DNA of 35,920 nt from Omnitrophica bacterium RIFCSPHIGHO2_02_FULL_51_18 (GCA_001804125.1 MHFI01000010.1:1-35920); one strand, 5' to 3'. Shown: positions 18,455 to 26,214, counted from the stretch's first letter. Made by a program: numbers and translations. The notes: generated by a model not told the origin, from the sequence alone.

Positions 18455-18790
18455 ATGAAAACGCATCTTACGAACGTAAAAGACCATTTAAAAGAAGAAC
18501 TGAAAGATCCCTATTTCAGGGAACTTTATGAGTTGGATTCGGTAAAAACCGAGATTGCCAAAAAGATCATCGAATACCGCATCAAACATAATTTGAATCA
18601 ATCTCAACTAGCCAAAATGGTAAAAGTAAGCCAACAACAAATCTCCTACATCGAGGAAGGCGATTTCAGTAACTTTCAAACCATCCAAAAAGTGCTCTTG
18701 GCTATTGGTTATAAAATCATGCGAATTCAAATCGGCCAGCTTTCAGCCAAAGAAAAAAGAATCGTCAAAAACAATCTTCAACAAGTCTAA
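18455..18790 (+). CDS. HigA-like XRE helix-turn-helix antitoxin
   Basis: IIEYRIKHNLNQSQLAKMVKVSQQQISYIEEGDFSNFQTIQKVLLAIGYKI; adjacent to toxin. Confidence 0.88.
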   Translation: MKTHLTNVKDHLKEELKDPYFRELYELDSVKTEIAKKIIEYRIKHNLNQSQLAKMVKVSQQQISYIEEGDFSNFQTIQKVLLAIGYKIMRIQIGQLSAKEKRIVKNNLQQV

Positions 18791-19222
18791 AACCTGCGAG
18801 CCTCAAAAAGATGCTGAAGGTGGGAGTCGCCGCCCTCCGTCTCGTAGATTAAAAATCGTGCGGCTCTCATGTCGCACAGGAAAGATCCTCTCTCGTCTGG
18901 CGCTTTCCTACGTATCATTTAATGGCAATAAACTTCTATACAGTCGAACGCCTAGAGAGGCCAGTTTAGGCGATTTTGAGGCCCAGCCAAACAGGACAAA
19001 AATGTGTCCATTTTGTCCAAAATGTCCGGTATTTAAGAGGCTAGTTTTTCTTAACTCTTTGTAATAGAACTGATTAAGTTATGTCCGAGCCTGGGGAGGT
19101 GGACATTTACGCTTTACGCCGCTGCCCAGCTTCTACCTTGAATCCATGGTCCCATATCACTCGATCAACATGTGCCATATTTCTTATTAATGTTGCCGTG
19201 CGATCATAAAAAGTAATACCCC

Positions 19223-19786
19223 CTAACGCTTGATTTCAGCAAACCTTTCTCCATTCCATTTGTAGATTTTTTCATAAGAATCGGCAATCGGGTCTTTGTC
19301 GTAATTCCTCATTTTGCAAACAATTTCCTTTGTTCCATCATTATCCAAGTCTACCTCTGTGATGGAAGGGGCGTCCGAATAGGTTGATAAAACCTCGATT
19401 ATTTCATTGCCTTTGAAAGAATAAACCCTTCTACTTTCACTATGCGCGCCACCGGCCGAATCTACAACGATGAAGGGCTTGATATTTTGTCCGATAGTGA
19501 GGATATCCAGTCTTGTAAAATCGGGGTAAAACCAATCGCCTAAGTACTCAGAAAAAGACTTGTTCTTGGAAACCACTTCTAAAGAAGCTCGACAATTTCC
19601 AATTTCATCTTTGTCACTAAAAATTAAACTGATTTGTTCAGGGTTTTTATCGCCATCCAGATCCATGGATTTGGAAAAAAGCATATCGTCTACCCGCGCG
19701 CAGGCTGTAAGAGAAGATAAACAAAACAACACCGTAACCAAACGGAGCCAGTCCTTGAATTTTGAAATACCATTTTCAATTTTCAA
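19223..19786 (-). CDS. Putative lipoprotein with FG-GAP/VCBS-like DxDxDG repeats
   Basis: LFCLSSLTAC lipobox-like; DLDGDKNPEQISL and DLDNDGTKEIV motifs. Confidence 0.6.
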   Translation of the reverse strand: MKIENGISKFKDWLRLVTVLFCLSSLTACARVDDMLFSKSMDLDGDKNPEQISLIFSDKDEIGNCRASLEVVSKNKSFSEYLGDWFYPDFTRLDILTIGQNIKPFIVVDSAGGAHSESRRVYSFKGNEIIEVLSTYSDAPSITEVDLDNDGTKEIVCKMRNYDKDPIADSYEKIYKWNGERFAEIKR

Positions 19787-20276
19787 GAACTAACCCCTTA
19801 GACTTAGACCCGGTAAATCCAACATCGGATTTTTGTCGCTTATACTCGCAAGGATTAAAAATATGAACGTGACAAACAGTTTTCAGCTCAATGGCTTTTT
19901 TCAAAATGCCTTTGTCTAATGTGATAAAAGGCGCGGAATACTTTCGCGCTTCAAAAATGTGCCGGGCATCTCTTTCGACTTTTACTGGACACCCGTTGCC
20001 TGCCAAGATCTCTTTAATCCGCTCGAGCACTTTCATTTCCTGAGTATTAAGTCTCATCTCTCTAGTGTAAAACGGGATTGATAATCCTAATTTTTTAACC
20101 AATAGAGGAGTGTGCGGATGATCTATCTCCTCCTCTACAGAGCAAGCAACCCACAAGCGAATACGCTCCTGTTTGTGCCAATCCAAAATTTCCAGAAAAC
20201 ATTCACTCTCAGGCGTATTGCAGTGCAATACGCACGCATCGACAAATACCTCGATTGAGCAAAGGCGCTGGTTCAT
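19776..20276 (-). CDS. PIN-like domain protein (putative nuclease)
   Basis: From internal start: MNQRLCSIEVFVDACVLHC...FITLDKGILKKAIEL; ATGA overlap with upstream gene at 20273-20276. Confidence 0.6.
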   Translation of the reverse strand: MNQRLCSIEVFVDACVLHCNTPESECFLEILDWHKQERIRLWVACSVEEEIDHPHTPLLVKKLGLSIPFYTREMRLNTQEMKVLERIKEILAGNGCPVKVERDARHIFEARKYSAPFITLDKGILKKAIELKTVCHVHIFNPCEYKRQKSDVGFTGSKSKGLVLEN

Positions 20277-21844
20277 AATGGCGGTTTCAATTTTTCTAGT
20301 AATTCTTCTATTAAGTTCTTCCTCGGAGGTCCAGGCGTATGCAGGCCCAAAACGTTCAGGTGCTTCCAACCTTCTCCCTGTTTAAATCCATCGGATATAA
20401 TAAATCTTCCCCAACCATTTTTGTCAAAAAAACTTACAAGTTTTTTAAAATACTTCGATGAAGAACCGAATTCCTTTCTCGCGAAATGCGCCGACGATAA
20501 GGCGTACAAACATCTGTAAAGATTGAAATAGTCGAAATATTCTCCCCGGATTTTTTTGTAATTTTTAAACTCCTTCAGCGCAAGCTCCAACGCCCTGTTC
20601 AAATGGTAAATCAATCGGTTCAGATCCGTTTCCACAAGCCCGAGTTTGTAATTGACATCTATGCTGTTGTTATTTATTTCATATGCTTTCTTGAAAAGAC
20701 CCAGCGGAGTAAAAGTTATGTTTTTAAAAAAATCGTAGAACGCGTTGCGAGATGTTTCATTTTCCGGATACTGTTCGTATTCGGAGGTACGCGCATTGAA
20801 CTTTTGAAATAGAAAATCGTTCCAATATTTCACCTGTTCGTCCTCATATCTCGACGAAAACCTCCGGATCCAACTCCCGAGACGAAGGTAAATCTCCTCA
20901 TGCATGGTTCCCAAATCAATGGCTTTCTTAAAATGTTCGGCGGCTTTGACAAAATGCAATACCAAGTTCTTGTCAAAATCAGCTATATAAAACATGCCCT
21001 CCAAATCATAGATTTTTTCATAGTAGAGATCTGTCAACGCTTCATACGCTGAACAAAGGTGAGTTTTTGTGGCGAATGGCTCAAGAACGGTTATGATATC
21101 ATCATATCTTTTGACATCTTGCTTGACCCGGTCCAACTCAGCCTCTCTACCGGATTTATCCGTGTTCTCGCGTTCCCTATCATGCGATTTTAAGCATGAA
21201 GCCAAAGAAGCTGCACCCGCCAAGAGTGGCAAGCGCTGAATTATGCGGGAATCTTCTCGATTGATTTTCAAGTGTTTCAGATAGGAATCAATGGACGCGT
21301 CTGCAATCGAAAGATCGAAAAAATCGAGCGTATAAGGCAGTTTGTAATCACAGGACGCGAGACAACATTTCAACTTCATGTCGGTGCTCGCGTATTCAAG
21401 AAGCATTTTTTTATCTTGATGATAAATACAATGTGCGAAACTATCGCTTTTCTTTGTGCCGTGATTTTTAATCAGATCTTTTAAATACTCATCGCTCAGT
21501 TCAATTACCTCTATACGCCATTTTTCAAGAACTTTTTTGTATTCCGGCTTTGCATAATTGGCCACGACGACACATTTAACTTTTTTATTCGGTTCAATTG
21601 CCTTGAGCGCTAACCTATAGCCCAAAACTTGCTCTCCTACGCCTCTTTCTAAATTTCCTTTTTTAACCTCTACGACTATCAGCTGGCTCTTCCCTTTCGT
21701 AAAAAGCACGTCCGCAACTAAATTTCCGATCATTACCTGCCGCCCGATCAACTTGTACCCTCTTCCATGAAAAATAATATGCGGATATTCTGAAATGATC
21801 GACTCGATGTGACGCTCTGATACCAGTTCTGGCTTTGTATTCAT
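20273..21844 (-). CDS. NucS/DUF91-like PD-(D/E)XK nuclease domain with long C-terminal helical (TPR-like) region
   Basis: N-term LVSERHIESIISEYPHI..GRGYKLIGRQVMIGNLVADVLFTKGKSQLIVVEVKKGNLERGVGEQVLGY; remainder helix-rich. Confidence 0.72.
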   Translation of the reverse strand: MNTKPELVSERHIESIISEYPHIIFHGRGYKLIGRQVMIGNLVADVLFTKGKSQLIVVEVKKGNLERGVGEQVLGYRLALKAIEPNKKVKCVVVANYAKPEYKKVLEKWRIEVIELSDEYLKDLIKNHGTKKSDSFAHCIYHQDKKMLLEYASTDMKLKCCLASCDYKLPYTLDFFDLSIADASIDSYLKHLKINREDSRIIQRLPLLAGAASLASCLKSHDRERENTDKSGREAELDRVKQDVKRYDDIITVLEPFATKTHLCSAYEALTDLYYEKIYDLEGMFYIADFDKNLVLHFVKAAEHFKKAIDLGTMHEEIYLRLGSWIRRFSSRYEDEQVKYWNDFLFQKFNARTSEYEQYPENETSRNAFYDFFKNITFTPLGLFKKAYEINNNSIDVNYKLGLVETDLNRLIYHLNRALELALKEFKNYKKIRGEYFDYFNLYRCLYALSSAHFARKEFGSSSKYFKKLVSFFDKNGWGRFIISDGFKQGEGWKHLNVLGLHTPGPPRKNLIEELLEKLKPPL

Positions 21845-22046
21845 TTATGGGTATAGTTTCGAGGGTACAAAATTCCGGACACCGCCGACTCAGGGTAGGA
21901 TGGATCCTCTATGACAAGGCATTGTATAAGATCTTGTTCATGCCAAGGATATAGGGGTGTCGACTTACTGTAGTCGAGTTGAGGGGCAATGCCAAACTTA
22001 GATTGGGTCAAGTGCCGCGTCTGTTCTTCACTTTTTTTTCGCTCAT
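21841..22046 (-). other. Cryptic short ORF, possibly frameshifted at an A8 run, coupled by ATGA to the nuclease gene
   Basis: MSEKK | SEEQTRHLTQSKFGIAPQLDYSKSTPLYPWHEQDLIQCLVIEDPSYPESAVSGILYPRNYTHK*; A8 at 22032-22039. Confidence 0.4.
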
Positions 22047-22085
22047 ACGGTTAATAAGCATTAATCCTCATGACAAAAAAACTAC

Positions 22086-22670
22086 TCACAGCATTTCCTG
22101 CAAGTAGTCATGAAGCATGCTGTAAGTAGTATCAAGATAAACGCTGATTCGGTCGATGACCTGAGAAAAATTTTCTAAATCTATCTTGTCCAACTGCTCA
22201 AGAGACGGCTCTCCTGATTTGAGCACTGGGTATCTACACTCCTCACCGCTGTTATCCAACTTCGCAAACTCAAGAATTTGGTTGCCAACGATTGATGCGG
22301 GGTTGTCTTCCTCGGGAAAATGAGTTCTGATTATTTTTTTCGCATCGTCCCATAAATTTTCTAACTTGTGGTGGGGTGGAATTTGTACATCACAACCCTC
22401 TACCCTTTGGCCGATAGTGATAATAGCTTTAAGCATTAGCTCAATATAATGTCTGTATAAAAAAATAACCGGATAAACAAGAAGATCCTGGTCTGATTCT
22501 TGCTGTCGTATGTGTTCGATAAGAATATCAGCTGACCGCTTATACCCAGAAGCGTAGGAGCTAAAAGTTTTAAAATGCAAGAAAGCTATTGACCCTCCGA
22601 AAGTAGCGGTCACAAGCTTATCGCCATTTTTTGGCCACGGGAATTCATCCGGGCTGAAATGTATGCGCAT
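22086..22670 (-). CDS. Hypothetical protein, HEPN-like helical signature
   Basis: LVYPVIFLYRHYIELMLKAIITIGQRVEG...HHKLENLWDDAKKII pattern. Confidence 0.6.
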   Translation of the reverse strand: MRIHFSPDEFPWPKNGDKLVTATFGGSIAFLHFKTFSSYASGYKRSADILIEHIRQQESDQDLLVYPVIFLYRHYIELMLKAIITIGQRVEGCDVQIPPHHKLENLWDDAKKIIRTHFPEEDNPASIVGNQILEFAKLDNSGEECRYPVLKSGEPSLEQLDKIDLENFSQVIDRISVYLDTTYSMLHDYLQEML

Positions 22671-22701
22671 TAAATTAACCTTGGAGTGGGTTTCAGCTTT
22701 T

Positions 22702-22920
22702 TTATGCTGCCCACGTCAATTTGCGATGAGATTCAACGCAATCCCTCAAATAAAGGTTGATTAAGCTCTGATAGGGGACGCCCATCTTATCCGCCATGGA
22801 CTTGAAATAATTGATAATGTCCGTCCCAAGGCGGATAGTAACCTGTCTCTTGAGCGCCTTTGCGTATGGATTGCGATGCCCTTTAAGTTTTGTCAGGTCG
22901 TATTCAGCTCTCATATTCAT
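22702..22920 (-). CDS. BrnA/CopG-like antitoxin
   Basis: YDLTKLKGHRNPYAKALKRQVTIRLGTDIINYFKSMADKMGVPYQSLINLYLRDCV; ATGA overlap with BrnT-like gene. Confidence 0.85.
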   Translation of the reverse strand: MNMRAEYDLTKLKGHRNPYAKALKRQVTIRLGTDIINYFKSMADKMGVPYQSLINLYLRDCVESHRKLTWAA

Positions 22921-23204
22921 CTCTCCTCATAACGTTCGGCCTCTTTCTTCGTGGCTTTGCGGGCCGAAACAATTCTAATTTCAGAATCATCCGCTCTGAA
23001 ACAATGGCACACCAAAAGAACCCTGAGGCGATAACTCACTCCCAGCATCAGGAATCTATCTTCATCCTGTGAATGATCAGGATCGTGGAATTCAATGGCT
23101 CGTTCGTCATAGAAAACAGTTTCGGCTTCTTCAAAAGAAACGCCATGTTTTCTCTTGTTTATCCTGTTCTTATTTTCATCCCACGCAAATCGAATTTTAT
23201 TCAT
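22917..23204 (-). CDS. BrnT family (DUF497) toxin; internal start MNKIRF preferred
   Basis: MNKIRFAWDENKNRINKRKHGVSFEEAETVFYDERAIEFHDPDHSQDEDRFLMLGVSYRLRVLLVCHCFRADDSEIRIVSARKATKKE. Confidence 0.92.
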   Translation of the reverse strand: MNKIRFAWDENKNRINKRKHGVSFEEAETVFYDERAIEFHDPDHSQDEDRFLMLGVSYRLRVLLVCHCFRADDSEIRIVSARKATKKEAERYEER

Positions 23205-23205
23205 T

Positions 23206-23225
23206 GTATTTACAAAGTAAATATA
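23206..23225. promoter_or_regulatory. Inverted repeat, putative BrnA operator
   Basis: GTATTTAC-AAA-GTAAATATA directly upstream of the BrnT-like start. Confidence 0.5.
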
Positions 23226-23281
23226 CCATACCTTAACGCTCCTATCAAGAAATATTTGACCCTTGCTATCTCCCAAAACGT

Positions 23282-23770
23282 ATGGCCCTATACGACCAAG
23301 AAAGAGAGGTTGGCATGGGCAGCGAATTGGCCCAAAAAATGGAGGCCTTAAAGGGAGCGCCTTTGAAGGGTTTAAAGGCGGCTTATGCGGAGTATTTCCA
23401 AATCAAAAAGGCCTCCAATAACCGTACCTATATGTGGCGCAGATTGGCCTATAGAATGCAGGAGCTGGAATACGGGGAATTGCCAGCCAAAGCAAAAGCC
23501 AAGCTGAACGCGCTCATGGATACCTACGATCCCGTGAACAATGTGGCCCTTAAGCCCCAAGTGGCTGTATCTGGCTACCTTCCCAAAAGAGACCGGCGGC
23601 TTCCACTTCCCGGCACGATCATCACAAAAGACTATAAGGGCACAAAAATTCAGGTGAAGGCATTGGACAAGGGCTTTGAATATAGCGGCAAGATTTATAA
23701 GTCGCTCACGGCAATCGCTAAAGAGATAACAGGGGCCCACTGGAATGGGTTTTTGTTTTTTAACTTATGA
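23282..23770 (+). CDS. DUF2924 domain protein
   Basis: RTYMWRRLAYRMQELEYGELPAKAKAKLNALMD...GTIITKDYKGTKIQVKALDKGFEYSGKIYKSLTAIAKEITGAHWNGFLFF. Confidence 0.88.
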   Translation: MALYDQEREVGMGSELAQKMEALKGAPLKGLKAAYAEYFQIKKASNNRTYMWRRLAYRMQELEYGELPAKAKAKLNALMDTYDPVNNVALKPQVAVSGYLPKRDRRLPLPGTIITKDYKGTKIQVKALDKGFEYSGKIYKSLTAIAKEITGAHWNGFLFFNL

Positions 23771-25371
23771 AAACTGACGCTGAAGAAAAGAAAATAATCC
23801 GATGCGCGATCTACACGCGCAAGTCCACAAGCGAAGGATTAGACCAGGATTTTACTACCCTCGACAACCAAAGAGAATCCGCTGAAAGCTACATCCAAAG
23901 CCAAAAAAGCCAGGGATGGACTGCTATATCGGAACAGTACAATGATGGCGGTTTCACTGGTGCTAACATTGACCGTCCTGCACTTCAAAAACTCATGGAC
24001 GACATTAAAACCCAAAAGGTTGATTGCGTGGTGGTCTATAAGGTGGATCGACTTTCAAGATCGCTTATTGATTTCGTAAAGCTCCTGCAGTTCTTCGAAG
24101 AGAACAAGGTCACCTTTGTGTCCGTGACCCAGCACTTCAACACCCAGACTTCAATGGGTCGTCTGACGCTGAATATTCTACTGTCCTTTGCCCAATTCGA
24201 GCGCGAGATCATAAGCGAAAGAACGAAGGATAAGATGGGAGCGGCCCGAAAGAAAGGCAAATGGGTCGGAGGACTCTCACCTCTTGGGTATGACCTGGAT
24301 AGGGTAAACAAAAAGCTTGTGATAAACCCCAAGGGGGCTGAAACGATCCGTATGATCTATGATCTCTATATCCAGGAGAAGTCGCTTCTTGCCGTGGCGC
24401 GGAGATTAAACGAAAGAGGTCTCGCAACCAAATCCTACATCCGAAAAACTGGAACATTTGGAGGAGTAAAATTCAGCACTACAAATATTCAGATGATCAT
24501 CAGAAACTACGCATACATAGGAAAGGTCTTTTATGGAGGAGAAATCTATCAGGGGCTTCATGAAGCGATCATCCCGGAAGAGGTGTTCCAAAAAGCCCAT
24601 GAAATACTGGCGTTAAACCGCAAAGAACGGGGAGTTTCAAAAAACACAAAGAGCTTGGGTATTTTGAGCGGTCTCATTCGTTGCAAAGACTGCAATGTGG
24701 CCATGTACCACACGTATTCCAAGAAAGAAAAGTTCAAGTACTTATACTACGTCTGCGTCAACAGCGTCAAAAGAGGCCGGAAGGACTGCCCCACGAAATC
24801 CATCAGTGCCGATAAAACCGAGGAAACTATCTTGGGGATTCTTCGAGAATTAAGCCAAGAGCCGAAGCTGAAAGAAAAAGCATGGAAGAGGCTTGTGCTG
24901 GAAGAAAAGGTCGCAGTGGTCAAAACCTTGCTTAAGGAAGCCGACTACAGCGCCAAGGACGCGATCTTGGGGTTGGCTCTTCAAGGCGAAGGAGAAAGAC
25001 GCGAGTTCAGGGTAGAAGTGAGAGATTTGAAGCATGTTCCTGCGTCAAAAAAAGAGGCGATCAAAAATGAGCCCAAGGTCCGGCAGAACTTGGCTCTTGC
25101 CCATCAGATCGAAGAACTGCTCGACACAGGCAAGATAAACGACGTGAAGCAACTCACAGGCCACTTAAACATGAGCCATGCCAGAATCCACCAACTCATG
25201 GCCATGACGCTCCTCGCGCCTTCTATCCAAGAGGACATCCTGCTTGGCGAGAATGAACGCCTTTCCGAGATCCCCGAATACAAGCTCAGAGAGGTCACCA
25301 GTGAAACCGACTGGCAGACCCAAAGAAACCTTTGGGATAAGCTCCTCCTTCCAATCCCCGCCGCAAACTAA
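23767..25371 (+). CDS. Large serine recombinase (resolvase/invertase family, zinc ribbon)
   Basis: RCAIYTRKSTSEGLDQDFTTLDNQRESAESYI...VVYKVDRLSRS...QFEREIISERTKDKM; ATGA overlap with DUF2924 gene. Confidence 0.95.
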   Translation: MKTDAEEKKIIRCAIYTRKSTSEGLDQDFTTLDNQRESAESYIQSQKSQGWTAISEQYNDGGFTGANIDRPALQKLMDDIKTQKVDCVVVYKVDRLSRSLIDFVKLLQFFEENKVTFVSVTQHFNTQTSMGRLTLNILLSFAQFEREIISERTKDKMGAARKKGKWVGGLSPLGYDLDRVNKKLVINPKGAETIRMIYDLYIQEKSLLAVARRLNERGLATKSYIRKTGTFGGVKFSTTNIQMIIRNYAYIGKVFYGGEIYQGLHEAIIPEEVFQKAHEILALNRKERGVSKNTKSLGILSGLIRCKDCNVAMYHTYSKKEKFKYLYYVCVNSVKRGRKDCPTKSISADKTEETILGILRELSQEPKLKEKAWKRLVLEEKVAVVKTLLKEADYSAKDAILGLALQGEGERREFRVEVRDLKHVPASKKEAIKNEPKVRQNLALAHQIEELLDTGKINDVKQLTGHLNMSHARIHQLMAMTLLAPSIQEDILLGENERLSEIPEYKLREVTSETDWQTQRNLWDKLLLPIPAAN

Positions 25372-25373
25372 GC

Positions 25374-25505
25374 GGCATTTACTAGAGATACAATAAGGCA
25401 CACAAAAGCTGGATGCGCTAGTAAATGGCTTCCAACCAATTTCTCGCCATCTCCAGCTCTCGCGATATTCTGGCGAGATAGCCTTTACTAGGAAGCATTT
25501 ACTAC
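25374..25505. repeat. Four copies of GC(A/C)TTTACTA motif just downstream of the recombinase
   Basis: 25374-25385 +, 25418-25429 -, 25481-25491 +, 25495-25505 +; plus TCTCGCCA/TGGCGAGA inverted arms between. Confidence 0.65.
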
Positions 25506-25647
25506 GAGCCACTTTCGAGATGATTGGCTGTATTTCGGAGAAAATGAGCGCAACCTTCGGCTGGCTTTGTCAGACAAACAGGGAAATGGAAATATTGGCC
25601 AATCGCTCGATTTAAATATCGCGCATCTTGCGACGTTTCAAAGACAT

Positions 25648-25684
25648 AAAAAAGCCCCGATTCAGATCATGGATCAGGGCTTTT
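25648..25684 (-). terminator. Rho-independent terminator downstream of tRNA-Leu(CAA)
   Basis: GCCCTGAT...ATCGGGGC stem followed by TTTTTT on the minus strand. Confidence 0.6.
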
Positions 25685-25718
25685 ATCCTCTCTGATGTGC
25701 CCTTAGGAGAGGAATAAG

Positions 25719-25805
25719 TGGTGCCGGAGATGAGAGTCGAACTCACAACCCCTTACGAGGATCGGTTTTTGAGACCGACGCGTATGCCAATTCCGCCACT
25801 CCGGC
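25719..25805 (-). tRNA. tRNA-Leu(CAA), encoded CCA
   Basis: GCCGGAG TGGCGGAATTGGCATACGCGTCGGTCTCAAAAACCGA...GTTCGACTC...CTCCGGC ACCA; anticodon loop CTCAAAA. Confidence 0.93.
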
Positions 25806-25827
25806 AATATTGTAACTATCAAGGATC

Positions 25828-25940
25828 TCCGCCACAAGGCGTTGGCGGACTCGTCCACTTCGCCATAGGACGAATCCGTCCTTCGGCGGAAAAGCTTCGA
25901 CGACGCCTTGTGGACGGACTCGCCGAAGCTTTGTGGCGAG
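25828..25940. repeat. Nested palindromic element between tRNA-Leu(CAA) and a tRNA-Leu 5' fragment
   Basis: TCCGCCACAAGGCG / CGCCTTGTGGACGGA near-perfect inverted arms; CTCGCC/GGCGAG hairpin. Confidence 0.75.
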
Positions 25941-25982
25941 GGTTTTTGAGACCGACGCGTATGCCAGTTCCGCCACTTGGGC
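25941..25982 (-). pseudogene. Truncated tRNA-Leu(CAA) 5' half
   Basis: GCCCAAGTGGCGGAACTGGCATACGCGTCGGTCTCAAAAACC closely matches the intact tRNA-Leu(CAA) up to the anticodon arm, then diverges; no 3' half. Confidence 0.75.
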
Positions 25983-25993
25983 TAATTTATTTG

Positions 25994-26164
25994 TCAGACT
26001 CTAACCGCGGAAGCTGATGTCTCCGCAAGGTCAAAGGGGATCTTCCCTTTGGTATACTTCATCGTACCCGAGTTATGTTCTTTGACTCTTTTTTGTAAAT
26101 CTGTCGTAAAACCTGTGTAGAAACTTCCGTCTGTTTTGCTTTGAAGAACATAAACGTAATACAT
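25994..26164 (-). pseudogene. Truncated GIY-YIG endonuclease-like protein (56 aa)
   Basis: MYYVYVLQSKTDGSFYTGFTTDLQKRVKEHNSGTMKYTKGKIPFDLAETSASAVRV*; canonical N-terminal GIY-YIG then abrupt divergence. Confidence 0.7.
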
Positions 26165-26214
26165 AGCACTCTAAATACCCTATTGTAGTCCCCCTACGCT
26201 AAAGCTTCGGGGGA

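Larger units (their letters stand above)
17500..25718. mobile_element. Putative integrated element/accessory island with serine recombinase (boundaries approximate)
   Basis: DUF2924 plus large serine recombinase, two TA modules, nuclease-like genes, strand switch versus flanking core genes; no att pair identified. Confidence 0.5.

Noticed and set aside
18970-19030. GGACAAAA...TTTTGTCC with repeated TGTCC motifs
   Set aside because: Short AT-rich repeats in a gene-poor gap; no adjacent start codon or regulator to support an operator.
25743-25976. 77-aa ORF with repeated AELAYASVSKT
   Set aside because: Product of translating tRNA-Leu sequence and its fragment; same artefact as 4815..4997.
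25941-25982. Intron-containing or split tRNA-Leu
   Set aside because: The fragment's acceptor 5' strand GCCCAAG finds no complementary CTTGGGC 3' half nearby; the downstream 3' half belongs to the intact tRNA.
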